Positions 56,449-64,000 of a DNA stretch of 64,000 nucleotides are shown here, one piece after another. Where the stretch lies: the NCBI GenBank assembly GCA_964501785.1, contig CAZCUD010000004.1, positions 186,001 through 250,000 on the forward strand, read 5' to 3'. The stretch comes from DATBSK01 sp964501785 (lineage in GTDB: Bacteria > Actinomycetota > Acidimicrobiia > IMCC26256 > PALSA-555). Every line of letters starts with the position of its first letter. Positions within the stretch are counted from its first letter, which is position 1. The notes under the pieces are model-generated. The model ran no database searches, was not told the origin of the DNA, and saw only the letters and a list, made by a program, of their open reading frames with translations. Made by a program: the position numbers and the translations under genes.

Positions 56449-58182
56449 ATGTCTGATCTCGTCGTACGAGCGGGAACGATCGTCGATGGCACCGGGCGCG
56501 ACGCGTTCGTGGGCGACGTGGTCGTGCGCGACGGACAGATCGCGGCGGTCGGACCTGATGCGGCGTCGTCCGCGCCGCAAGGCACCGAGGTCGTCGACGC
56601 GTCGGACCTGGTCGTCACGCCAGGGTGGGTCGACGTGCACACGCACTACGACGGGCAGGTCACCTGGGACTCGACGTTGGCGCCGAGCGCGTGGCACGGC
56701 GTCACCACCGTGGTGACTGGCAACTGCGGCGTCGGGTTCGCGCCGGTGATCCCCGAACGGCGTGACTGGCTGATCGGCCTCATGGAAGGAGTCGAGGACA
56801 TCCCGGGCACTGCGCTCGCCGAGGGCATCGAGTGGGCATGGGAGTCGTATCCCGAGTACCTCGAGGCGCTGGAAGACCGGCGGTGGACGATGGACGTCGG
56901 CACGCAGATCGCGCACGGCCCTGTGCGCGCGTACGTGATGGGAGAGCGCGGAGCGCGCAATGAGCCGGCCACTCCTGATGACATCGCCGCGATGCGAGAG
57001 ATCGTGCGCGACGCGATCAGCGCCGGCGCGCTGGGTTTCTCGACGTCCCGGACCGTCGCGCACGTCGCGATCGATGGCGAGCCCGTCCCTGGGACGTTCG
57101 CGGCAGAGGACGAGCTGTTCGGCATCGGCGCCGCGCTCGATGAGCTCGATGCCGGCGTCTTCGAGCTCGCGCCGATGGGTGCGGCCGGCGAGGACGTCGT
57201 CAGCCCGAAGAAGGAAGTCGATTGGATGTGTCGCCTGTCGGCCGCCATCGGGCGTCCGGTCACCTTCGCGATGATCCAGGTCGACGCCGCGCCCGATCTC
57301 TGGCGCGAGCTGATGGACGCTTCGCTCGCCGCGGCAGATCTCGGGGCGGACGTCTGGCCCCAGGTCGCCGGCCGAGCGACTGGCCTGCTCGGCGGTCACT
57401 TCACGACGTACTGCCTCTTCGACGTCGTCCCCGCCTACCAGGCGCTGAAGGCACGGGACCTCTCCGAGCGTGAGCTCGCGGCCGCGCTCGCCGATCCCGA
57501 GGTGCGCGACTCGATCCTCGGCTGGGTTCCCGACGCCGCGACCGCCGAGCGCCTGGAGCACGCAGCGCCGCGCACGTTCGTGCTCGGCGATCCGCCTGAC
57601 TACGAGCCCGGACCCGAGCGCTCGCTCGCCGGTCTCGCGGCCGCCTCAGGCCGCACTCCGCTGGAGGTCGCGTATGACGTCATGCTCGAGAACGATGCCC
57701 GCGGGCTCCTGTACGTGCCGATCCTCAACTACTCGGACGGCAGCCTCGCGCCAGTGCGCGAGATGCTCCAGCACCCGAGGTCGGCCAGCGGGCTGGCCGA
57801 TGGTGGCGCGCATTGCGGCGTCATCTGCGACGCGTCGCTGCCGACGTTCATGCTCACCCACTGGACGCGCGACCGGCGCCGCGGCGCGACGCTGCCACTC
57901 GAATGGGTGGTCAAGAAGCAGACGCACGACACCGCGCGGCTCTACGGGCTTGGTGATCGCGGCACGCTGGAGGTCGGCAAGACCGGAGATCTGAACGTGA
58001 TCGACTACGACAATCTGCGCCTCGGCGCGCCCTACGTGACCGGTGACCTCCCCGCGGGTGGCAAGCGCCTCCTGCAGCCGGCTTCGGGGTACGTCGCCAC
58101 GATCAAGTCGGGCACGCGCACCTTCGTGAACGGTGAGGACACCGGCCTGCGTCCGGGCACGCTGCTCCGGGGCGCGCGCTGA
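56449..58182 (+). CDS. N-acyl-D-amino-acid deacylase-like amidohydrolase
   Basis: A 577-residue protein from the ATG at 56449 (GGGGG upstream). Family marks are 'DVVVRDGQIAAVGPDA' (small beta-sandwich domain), the metal motif HTH in 'VDVHTHYDGQ', 'VTTVVTGNCGVGFAP', 'GALGFSTSRT', a late catalytic Asp in 'SGLADGGAHCGV' and the C-terminal 'GTLEVGKTGDLNVIDYDNLRL'. This is the D-aminoacylase/dihydroorotase-type branch that removes N-acyl groups from D-amino acids or related amides. It leads an operon with an SDR and an unknown protein under a TetR promoter. The substrate is uncertain. Confidence 0.87.
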   Translation: MSDLVVRAGTIVDGTGRDAFVGDVVVRDGQIAAVGPDAASSAPQGTEVVDASDLVVTPGWVDVHTHYDGQVTWDSTLAPSAWHGVTTVVTGNCGVGFAPVIPERRDWLIGLMEGVEDIPGTALAEGIEWAWESYPEYLEALEDRRWTMDVGTQIAHGPVRAYVMGERGARNEPATPDDIAAMREIVRDAISAGALGFSTSRTVAHVAIDGEPVPGTFAAEDELFGIGAALDELDAGVFELAPMGAAGEDVVSPKKEVDWMCRLSAAIGRPVTFAMIQVDAAPDLWRELMDASLAAADLGADVWPQVAGRATGLLGGHFTTYCLFDVVPAYQALKARDLSERELAAALADPEVRDSILGWVPDAATAERLEHAAPRTFVLGDPPDYEPGPERSLAGLAAASGRTPLEVAYDVMLENDARGLLYVPILNYSDGSLAPVREMLQHPRSASGLADGGAHCGVICDASLPTFMLTHWTRDRRRGATLPLEWVVKKQTHDTARLYGLGDRGTLEVGKTGDLNVIDYDNLRLGAPYVTGDLPAGGKRLLQPASGYVATIKSGTRTFVNGEDTGLRPGTLLRGAR

Positions 58183-58193
58183 CCGCCTCGTCC

Positions 58194-58943
58194 ATGCATG
58201 CCGGGACCGACGATCTGGCCGGTCGCCGGCTGTTGATCGTCGGCGCGTCGGCCGGGATCGGCGCGGCGCTCGCCTGCCAGGCCGCCTCCGCGGGTGCCGA
58301 GGTCACCGTCTCGGCACGGCGAGCGGGCGCGCTCGGCGTCCTGGTCGACAAGATGGGTTGCGGTCACGCGGTCGTCGGCGATGCCAGCGATCCCGACGAC
58401 GCGAGGCGCGTCGTCGACGAGGCGGTGCGCGCGATGGGAGGCCTCGACGCGATGGTCTACGCGGCCGGGCACGGCGTCCTGCAGCGGTTGGAAGACACCG
58501 ATCCCGAGCTGTGGACCGACCTCTACCGGGTCAACGTCATCGGCGCCAACCTGGTGACCGCGGCCGCGATCAATCACATGGACCGCAACGGTGTGTGCGC
58601 GTATCTCTCCTCGCGCACCGTAGGCGATGTCAATGCCTTCTTCACGCCGTACACCGCGACCAAAGCGGCGTTGGATCAGTGCATTCGCGCGTGGCGCGTC
58701 GAACACCCCGACCGACGCTTCCTGCGGGTCGTCATGGGCAACTGTCAGCCCACGGAGTTCGGCGAGCACATGGGCGACGACCTGCTCGGACCTGCGCTCG
58801 AGGCCTGGGAACGACAAGCCGTGCCCGGTGGGCTCATGCACGTCGACGACGTCGCTCACTGGCTCGCTCGCTCGCTCGCGACGGTCCTCGACCACCCCGA
58901 GATCGACGCATCCGACCTGTCGCTCGACGCGCGCACCTGCTGA
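58194..58943 (+). CDS. SDR family oxidoreductase
   Basis: A 249-residue protein 11 bases after the amidohydrolase. The cofactor motif is VGASAGIG near the N-terminus, with 'YAAGHG' in place of NNAG. The catalytic residues are present: Ser in 'YLSSRTV', and Tyr and Lys in YTATK. It is thus an active-looking NAD(P)-dependent dehydrogenase; the substrate is unknown. The middle gene of a three-gene operon. Confidence 0.85.
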   Translation: MHAGTDDLAGRRLLIVGASAGIGAALACQAASAGAEVTVSARRAGALGVLVDKMGCGHAVVGDASDPDDARRVVDEAVRAMGGLDAMVYAAGHGVLQRLEDTDPELWTDLYRVNVIGANLVTAAAINHMDRNGVCAYLSSRTVGDVNAFFTPYTATKAALDQCIRAWRVEHPDRRFLRVVMGNCQPTEFGEHMGDDLLGPALEAWERQAVPGGLMHVDDVAHWLARSLATVLDHPEIDASDLSLDARTC

Positions 58944-58953
58944 GGAGACCGAG

Positions 58954-60291
58954 ATGGCTGCACTGCTCGACGACTACAGCGACGCCTTCGACCCCGAGTG
59001 GTCCCTCGAGCGACTCTCACGAGGTGCGCTCGCGCGACTGTGCCGCGAATACATGCTCGTGTCGATGTTCCACGACCGGGCGCTGATGCCGCACATCGTC
59101 GAAGCCTGCGGTCAGGACGCCACGATCCGCCACGCCGACACCGAGTGGATGAGCGCGAGTCCCGTGTACACGGCTCGCAACAAGTGGAACCTCGGGATCG
59201 CGGGCGATGGCGTGGGCGAGTGCTTCAAGAGCTTCCAGTTCGACATCGGATGCCCGCACCACTTCCTCGACTTCCGCTACGACCTCGTCGACCACGACCT
59301 CGGCTACTTCTGGCTCCCGTTCTGCGGAGCGCACGACTACCTCCGGGAGCTCACCGGGAACGACCCGACCCTGGTCACCAACATGTGCCATCACATGGAG
59401 GACCGGACCTTCGACGCGACCCTCGGCGTGACCAACCCCCGCGCCCGAGCCATTCCCATCCACCGACCGCCCAAGCCCGACGAGCTCACGGGAGATCATT
59501 GCCGGTGGGAGGTCCGCATCGTCGCCGAAGAGCCCGGAGCCCGGCCCGGCGAACCGACCCTCGACATCGTGACAGCGAGCCGTGCCGGCCAGCTCCAGCT
59601 CGTGCTCGGCGACGATGGCGAAGCAGGCGGCCTGCGGGACTACTCCGGAGAGTTCCGGCCCGATCTGCGACTCGAAGATCTCTCGCACGCCGTGCTCGTA
59701 CGGCAGGCCAAGGAGTTCTCCTTGGACGTGCACCTTCTCATGCGCGCCGGGTACCTCTCGGTCGACGAGAACTTCGGCATGGAGCTCCTCGACCGCGCCG
59801 CACCGCAGCACCTCGCGGCGATCGCACCTCCGCTGGTCGCACGACTCCGAGACGCGCTGCAGATCGCGGGTGACGACATGTTCGCGGTGGCCAAGATTCT
59901 GCAGATCAACCCTTTGATGCCCGACGACTACGTCGACTACCGCCTGGAGGTCGACGACTCGACCACGGGCCGTCTCCTCGTGCGGCCGTCCGCCGGTCTG
60001 GACGACGACGTCTGTCGCAGTCCACTGTCATGGCTGCGCGAACCGGAGCAGCCGGGCTTCGAGCACATCGCACAAGCAGTGAACCCACGCCTGCGCCTCC
60101 GACCCCTCGACCCCGAACGGCACGAAGCGGCGCTCGCGTGGGAGCTGACGATCGACCCCGCGGCCGACCCCGTCGAGCCGAACTGGGCCGCGGAGCTCGT
60201 CAACGGCGGACGCATCGCCGGTTTCGACCTGCGAGCCCGCGAGGTGCCCGTGACGATCGGCGGGCCGACGCGGCCGACCCCGACGGCGTAG
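58954..60291 (+). CDS. Uncharacterised 445-residue protein
   Basis: Start fixed by GAGGAG 6-9 bases upstream of the ATG at 58954. Not recognised. The first ~170 residues are rich in His, Cys, Asp and aromatic residues, with several metal-binding-looking clusters ('CPHHFLDFRYDLVDHDLGYFWLPFCGAHDYLR', 'TNMCHHMEDRTFD'), suggesting an iron or zinc enzyme. The C-terminal part has a long helical block and an Arg/Pro-rich end. No signal peptide or membrane helix. Operon partners are an amidohydrolase and an SDR, so it is probably a catabolic enzyme. Confidence 0.75.
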   Translation: MAALLDDYSDAFDPEWSLERLSRGALARLCREYMLVSMFHDRALMPHIVEACGQDATIRHADTEWMSASPVYTARNKWNLGIAGDGVGECFKSFQFDIGCPHHFLDFRYDLVDHDLGYFWLPFCGAHDYLRELTGNDPTLVTNMCHHMEDRTFDATLGVTNPRARAIPIHRPPKPDELTGDHCRWEVRIVAEEPGARPGEPTLDIVTASRAGQLQLVLGDDGEAGGLRDYSGEFRPDLRLEDLSHAVLVRQAKEFSLDVHLLMRAGYLSVDENFGMELLDRAAPQHLAAIAPPLVARLRDALQIAGDDMFAVAKILQINPLMPDDYVDYRLEVDDSTTGRLLVRPSAGLDDDVCRSPLSWLREPEQPGFEHIAQAVNPRLRLRPLDPERHEAALAWELTIDPAADPVEPNWAAELVNGGRIAGFDLRAREVPVTIGGPTRPTPTA

Positions 60292-60402
60292 CACGACGTA
60301 GACGCCGGCCCGCCGCTCTTACGGGTGGGTTCCCTGTTCCACCGCCTGGGCAGTCGCGAAGATGCGTATGTAGGGATGACCGTACTTTGGCTAGGTCACG
60401 CC

Positions 60403-61119
60403 ATGCAGCCGGTGTCTCGCACCAGTCCCATGCCGCTGTGGGCCCAGCTCGCCGCAGAACTGCGTCGCCGGTTCGGCGCCGGGGAGTTCGAGGACCGGTT
60501 CCCGACCGACAAGGAGCTCGCCGAGACGTACGACGTCAGTCGTCACACGGTGCGTGTCGCGGTCCGAGAGCTGCAGAGCGCCGGCATCGTCGAACGCACG
60601 CGCGGTTCGCGGCAGCTTCGTCGCCGCCGGCCTCACCGAGGAACCACTGCGCGAGCGGTACACGCTGACGCGTACCGTTCCGGACGCCTCGGTCGAGCCC
60701 GACAGCGACATCCTCGAGGCAAGCTTTGTGCTGCCGCCCCACGATGTGCGTGAGCACCTTGGGATCAAGCGCGGCAGCCGTGCGGTGCATGTCGAGCGCG
60801 TCCGCATGTACGGCGCGCAGCCGACCGCCCTCCATTCGTCGTGGCTTCCCTCCGAATTCGCTCGGCCGCTCCTCGACGAGGACCTGCGCCAAGGCGCGTT
60901 CTACGAGCTACTCGACAAGTACTGCGGTGTGCGCGTCACCTCCGGCTGGGAGCGCGTCACCATCGTCATGCCCACGAAGGAACAGCGCGAGCTGTTGCAG
61001 ATCGCCACCTAGATCCCTACGTTCCGCGCCGAACGGCTCGCGTTCTCTGGTAGCCAACCCGCCGAGTTCCGCACCAGCCTGCTGCGCGGCGACCGGTACC
61101 GCCTCGTCGCCGAATGGTC
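60403..61119 (+). pseudogene. GntR/UTRA family regulator, frameshifted and with premature stop
   Basis: The first ~68 residues from the ATG at 60403 are a GntR winged helix ('LWAQLAAELRRRFGAGEFEDRFPTDKELAETYDVSRHTVRVAVRELQSAGIVERTRG'). The next part, 'GSFVAAGLTEEPLRERYTLTRTV' and the UTRA ligand domain, continues in the +1 frame. Removing one T from the TT at 60606-60607 restores 'ERTRGRGSFVAAG', the usual join. A second lesion is a TAG at 61010-61012; the C-terminal UTRA sequence ('PTFRAERLAFSG' to 'LLRGDRYRLVAEWS') continues in frame beyond it. It is therefore either a decayed gene or a doubly mis-sequenced one. Confidence 0.75.
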
Positions 61120-61616
61120 ACCCGACGTTCGGCTTCGTCGCCCTCGTCGGCTGCGCAGGCGCCATCGTCGGCACCGCCTACGGGGTTGCCGGACTCGCAC
61201 TCACTGGCCTGCTCATCGCGGTTTCCGACGTCGACGCGATCGTCAATCACCGCGCTGTCGAGCTCACGACCATGGTCGCGCTGCTCGTCACCTGCTTCAT
61301 CGGCATCCTTGCCGGTCAAGGCCACGTCCTCACACCGACGACGCTCGGCGTCGTCGCCACCGCCGCACTCGCCACCGCTGCCGTGCCACTCGCGCTCATC
61401 ACGATCGGCGCGCTCGCTACCTCGTTCCTCTTCGACGGCCACGACGACGGGAATCCACCCGCCAAAGTGCGGTTGCAATCACCGTTCTCCCTCACCTCAG
61501 CGCTGAAGTTCGGCGCCATCTTCCTCGCGCTCCAAGTGGGGGACTGTCAGAAGGTCGCAGCCATGGGAGACCGGACGTTGTGCGTCCTGGTCAGACGCGG
61601 GAGCTACTGGCGATAG
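61120..61616 (+). pseudogene. Remnant of a DUF4010/MgtC-type membrane protein
   Basis: A hydrophobic frame without a start codon of its own reads 'FGFVALVGCAGAIVGTAYGVAGLALTGLLIAVSDVDAIVNHRAVELTTMVALLVTCFIGILAGQG' and later 'SPFSLTSALKFGAIFLALQV', the pattern of DUF4010 proteins (C-terminal partner domain of the MgtC/SapB family). The N-terminal MgtC part is missing, and after LALQV the sequence becomes unrelated and runs into the end of the convergent TetR gene. It abuts the broken GntR gene, so this whole 1.2-kb stretch is decaying DNA. Confidence 0.55.
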
Positions 61617-62212
61617 CTCGCGAGGAAGCGCTCGACAGCGAAGGCTCCGACCTCGTTGATCCGTTCCGGCTCTCCGAACAGCGCGCACATGACCATCGGG
61701 CCGAGCAGCATGGCGCCGACCGTGTTGAGGTCCAAGTCGTCAGGGACACTTCCTTGCGCGGCTCCTCGTGTGAGGATGCTGGCAAGGGCAGCATGCTTCT
61801 GTGCGCGGTCTTCATCGGCGAGCTCACCGAGCTCTGGATGAGTGTGTCGCAGCGAGAGCAGGTCCGGGAGCAGGCGGATGGACCGCGGGTCTGCGAGCAC
61901 GTCGGCGACGGACGCAACCTGCTGCCGGAGCGCGTCCTCGAAAGAAGCCGCCGGGTCGGGCGCGACTGTCTGAGGAATCGCGGCCCGGTACACGTCGAGG
62001 ATCAGAGCGTCGATCGAGGGCCAGTGGCGATAGAGCGTCGACTTCGCAACGCCTGAACGCTCGGCGATCGCGTCGACCGTGAGAGCCCGTGCGCCGTCAT
62101 CGACGATCAAGTCGATCGACGCCTGGATGATCCTGGCGCGGCTGCGCTGTACGCGGATGTCCTCGGTCAGATGGGGTGCCGGCGATGGCTTTGCCGCAAG
62201 TCTGGCGTTCAT
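61604..62212 (-). CDS. TetR family regulator of the adjacent efflux pump
   Basis: A 202-residue protein from the ATG at 62212. The helix-turn-helix (about 22-70) shows 'IIQASIDLIVDDGARALTVDAIAERSGVAKSTLYRHWPSIDALI'; the YRHW recognition helix is the TetR/AcrR hallmark. The C-terminal domain ('LNTVGAMLLGPMVMCALFGEPE') is of the TetR_C_11/AcrR-type. It is divergent from the MFS exporter, the classic QacR/EmrR-like arrangement, and is expected to repress the pump until an exported compound binds. Confidence 0.88.
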   Translation of the reverse strand: MNARLAAKPSPAPHLTEDIRVQRSRARIIQASIDLIVDDGARALTVDAIAERSGVAKSTLYRHWPSIDALILDVYRAAIPQTVAPDPAASFEDALRQQVASVADVLADPRSIRLLPDLLSLRHTHPELGELADEDRAQKHAALASILTRGAAQGSVPDDLDLNTVGAMLLGPMVMCALFGEPERINEVGAFAVERFLASYRQ

Positions 62213-62323
62213 CGAGTGCACGACGCAGTCTGTTGCCCTGCTGGGGATGTCACCCCGAGCTGTCGTCCGGATCGTACAAGTCCGATCCCCTCGCGTCGGG
62301 CATGGACTCGGTTCGTTGCCGCG

Positions 62324-62344
62324 GACAAGTAGTACGATACTGTC
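62324..62344. promoter_or_regulatory. Candidate TetR operator in the TetR-MFS intergenic region
   Basis: GACA (62324-62327) and TGTC (62341-62344) flank an imperfect inner repeat AGTA-CGA-TACT (62330-62340), giving a roughly symmetric AT-richer site in the 218-bp divergent gap. The symmetry is imperfect, so this is a suggestion only. Confidence 0.3.
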
Positions 62345-62430
62345 TCGTTGCGTTACGCGCCGTGACGAGCGCACGCGCCTCGTCCCGACCGAATCGACCG
62401 AGCCGAGACGACCGAGCGAAGAGGAGCAGC

Positions 62431-64000
62431 GTGTCCACTCCGACACCTGTCGCGCTGGATGCCGACGATGTCGTCCGCGATCCGGTGCGCCGGCGGATGA
62501 TCTTGATCGCCATGTGCCTCGCGCTGATGGCGGTGATCGCCTCGGTGGCCGGCCTGAACGTCGCGCAGGAGAAGCTGGCGCTCGATCTCGGTGCCTCACA
62601 GAGCGAGATCTTGTGGATCATCAACGCGTACGGACTCGCATTGGCGGCGTTCTTGATGCCGATCGGCGCGATCGGCGACCGATGGGGCCGGAAGTACGTC
62701 CTCCTGATCGGTCTCGTCACCTTTGCGGGCGCGAGCGTCGCCGCCGCCTCAGCCGGCTCCGTCGAGCTCTTGATCCTTGCGCGTGCCGTCGCGGGCGTCG
62801 GGGCGGCGATGATCATGCCCGTCACCCTGTCGGTGATCACCTCGACCTTTCCTCCCGAGGACCGCGCGCAAGCCATCGGCATCTGGACGGGTGTCGCCGG
62901 TGGCGGTGGCATGATCGGGATCTTCGTCTCCGCGGTGATGGTCGATCTCGTGAGCTGGCGATGGCTCTTCACGTTTCCCATCGCGCTGATCGTCGGCGCG
63001 TTCGTGCTCGCGGTTCGCTACGTGCCCAACTCGAGTGAGGACATCGAGCATCCCTTCGACGTGGGTGGCTCCGTACTTTCGATCTTCGCCATCGGGGGAC
63101 TGGTGCTCGGTATCCAGCAAGGCCCCGAGCAGGGTTGGACGGACCCACTCACCCTCGCCGGTCTGATCGTCGGTGGCGCGTGCGCAACCGGTTTCGTCAT
63201 GTGGGAGCTCGGCCGCCGTGCGCCGCTGCTCGACATCCGAGTCTTCCGCGACCGTCGTCTCGCCGCCGGGTCGATCACGCTGTTCTCTCTGTTCGCAGTC
63301 ATGTCCGCGATCTTCTTGGTCCTGTTCCCCTTCTTCCAGTCGGTGCTCGGCTGGTCAGCGCTGCAATCTGCTGCCGGCATGCTGCCGCTCGCGGTGGTGA
63401 TGATGCCGACGTCGGCGTCTGTGCCGAAGCTCATCCCGAGACTCGGCTCTCGACGCATCCTCCTCATCGGTCTTGCGCTCTCCGGAGCGGGGCTCGCCAC
63501 GCTGGCGCTGACGGCGTCCGTCGACGGCGGCTACTGGGCCGTGCTGCCGGGACTCCTGATCATCGGTCTCGGGGCGGGCGCGAGCATGACGCCTTCGACA
63601 GAAGCGATCACGGTGTCGCTGCCAGCAGACAAGCAAGGCGTCGCCTCTGCGATGAACGACACGACGCGAGAGGTCGGCGGCGCCATCGGCGTCGCGCTGC
63701 TCGGTTCGATCTTGGCCGCGAGCTACAAGAGCTCGATCACGCCGAAGCTCGAGTCGTTCCCCGACGATGTCGCAACGGACGCCCGGGAAGGGATCGGTGC
63801 CGCCTATGGCGCGGCGGAGCACGCAGGTGCGCGAGCGCACGAGCTCATTGACCTCGCGAAGCACGCGTTCGTGGACGGATGGGTGCAAGCCATGTGGATC
63901 GGTGTGCTCATCACTGCCCTCGTCTTCGTCTTCATCCTCCTCCGAGGCCCGAAGCGCATCGATCCGATGGACGATGTGGGAGCAGGCGAACCGCTCCCCG
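62431..64000 (+). CDS. MFS drug exporter, DHA2 (EmrB/QacA) family (3' end beyond window)
   Basis: A GTG start at 62431 follows GAAGAGGAG; 523 residues are visible and the frame is open at the right edge. About 14 membrane helices are expected and most can be followed. Motif A reads 'GAIGDRWGRKYVL' after helix 2 and motif C-like Gly/Pro-rich sequence occurs in 'GVGAAMIMPVTLSVI'. 'VASAMNDTTREVGGAIGVALLGS' is typical of the 14-TMS DHA2 group. It should export hydrophobic drugs or metabolites using the proton gradient, under control of the divergent TetR gene. Confidence 0.92.
   Translation, partial: MSTPTPVALDADDVVRDPVRRRMILIAMCLALMAVIASVAGLNVAQEKLALDLGASQSEILWIINAYGLALAAFLMPIGAIGDRWGRKYVLLIGLVTFAGASVAAASAGSVELLILARAVAGVGAAMIMPVTLSVITSTFPPEDRAQAIGIWTGVAGGGGMIGIFVSAVMVDLVSWRWLFTFPIALIVGAFVLAVRYVPNSSEDIEHPFDVGGSVLSIFAIGGLVLGIQQGPEQGWTDPLTLAGLIVGGACATGFVMWELGRRAPLLDIRVFRDRRLAAGSITLFSLFAVMSAIFLVLFPFFQSVLGWSALQSAAGMLPLAVVMMPTSASVPKLIPRLGSRRILLIGLALSGAGLATLALTASVDGGYWAVLPGLLIIGLGAGASMTPSTEAITVSLPADKQGVASAMNDTTREVGGAIGVALLGSILAASYKSSITPKLESFPDDVATDAREGIGAAYGAAEHAGARAHELIDLAKHAFVDGWVQAMWIGVLITALVFVFILLRGPKRIDPMDDVGAGEPLP

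Noticed and set aside
60325..60402. Upstream ATG extension of the GntR pseudogene
   Set aside because: The extra 26 residues do not resemble a GntR N-terminus; the ATG at 60403 gives the normal family start.

Overview
The window is very GC-rich actinobacterial DNA, most likely from the class Acidimicrobiia or a close relative. This is inferred from gene content, since no rRNA marker is present. The pointers are an Mca/MshB-like (mycothiol-type) deacetylase, a deazaflavin (Ddn-like) oxidoreductase, many acyl-CoA and SDR catabolic genes, GTG starts and leaderless-looking promoters. Ten Ns at 51069-51078 mark an assembly join. I saw no rRNA, tRNA or CRISPR array.

Left flank (1-25.9 kb) is ordinary chromosome. 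It holds a truncated oligopeptide-binding protein, a channel-like membrane protein, a membrane-anchored esterase, an IniB-like protein and the Mca-like deacetylase. Next comes a complete branched-chain-amino-acid-type ABC operon: binding protein, a single fused LivH-LivM permease with an extra C-terminal membrane domain, LivG and LivF. A long run of lipid/acyl-CoA style metabolism follows: TetR regulator, MaoC hydratase, SDRs, amidohydrolase, D-2-hydroxyacid dehydrogenase, MocA-type oxidoreductase, nitroreductase, Ddn-like protein, acyl-CoA synthetase, acyl-CoA dehydrogenase, VOC protein, GNAT, aldehyde dehydrogenase and HAD hydrolase. A 14-bp palindrome TGAC-N6-GTCA recurs next to several of these genes and may define a TetR regulon.

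Middle (about 25.9-55.6 kb) is an integrative conjugative element. It opens with a tyrosine recombinase and a convergent excisionase-like gene. It then carries a BTAD/SARP-like protein, a lytic transglycosylase-M23 peptidase, VirB2-, VirB8- and VirB6-like membrane proteins, an SCO6880-like protein, a VirB4-type ATPase, a primase, a MobF relaxase-helicase, a sigma-like protein and a VirD4-type coupling protein. The right third (43.9-55.2 kb) has visibly lower GC and looks like a defence cargo island. It contains an ietAS-type AAA ATPase/subtilase pair, an abortive-infection C-terminal protein, several small proteins (DUF2188, RAMA-like, Myb/SANT-like) and a three-gene restriction-modification-like cassette made of an adenine methyltransferase and two predicted PD-(D/E)XK-type nucleases. 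No att repeat could be found by eye, so the right boundary is approximate.

Right flank (55.7-64 kb) returns to chromosomal character. It has a TetR regulator with a clear operator, divergent from an N-acyl-D-amino-acid deacylase-like amidohydrolase, an SDR and an unrecognised 445-residue protein. A decayed GntR regulator and a DUF4010/MgtC-type membrane protein remnant follow. The window ends in a TetR/EmrB-type MFS efflux pair cut by the edge.
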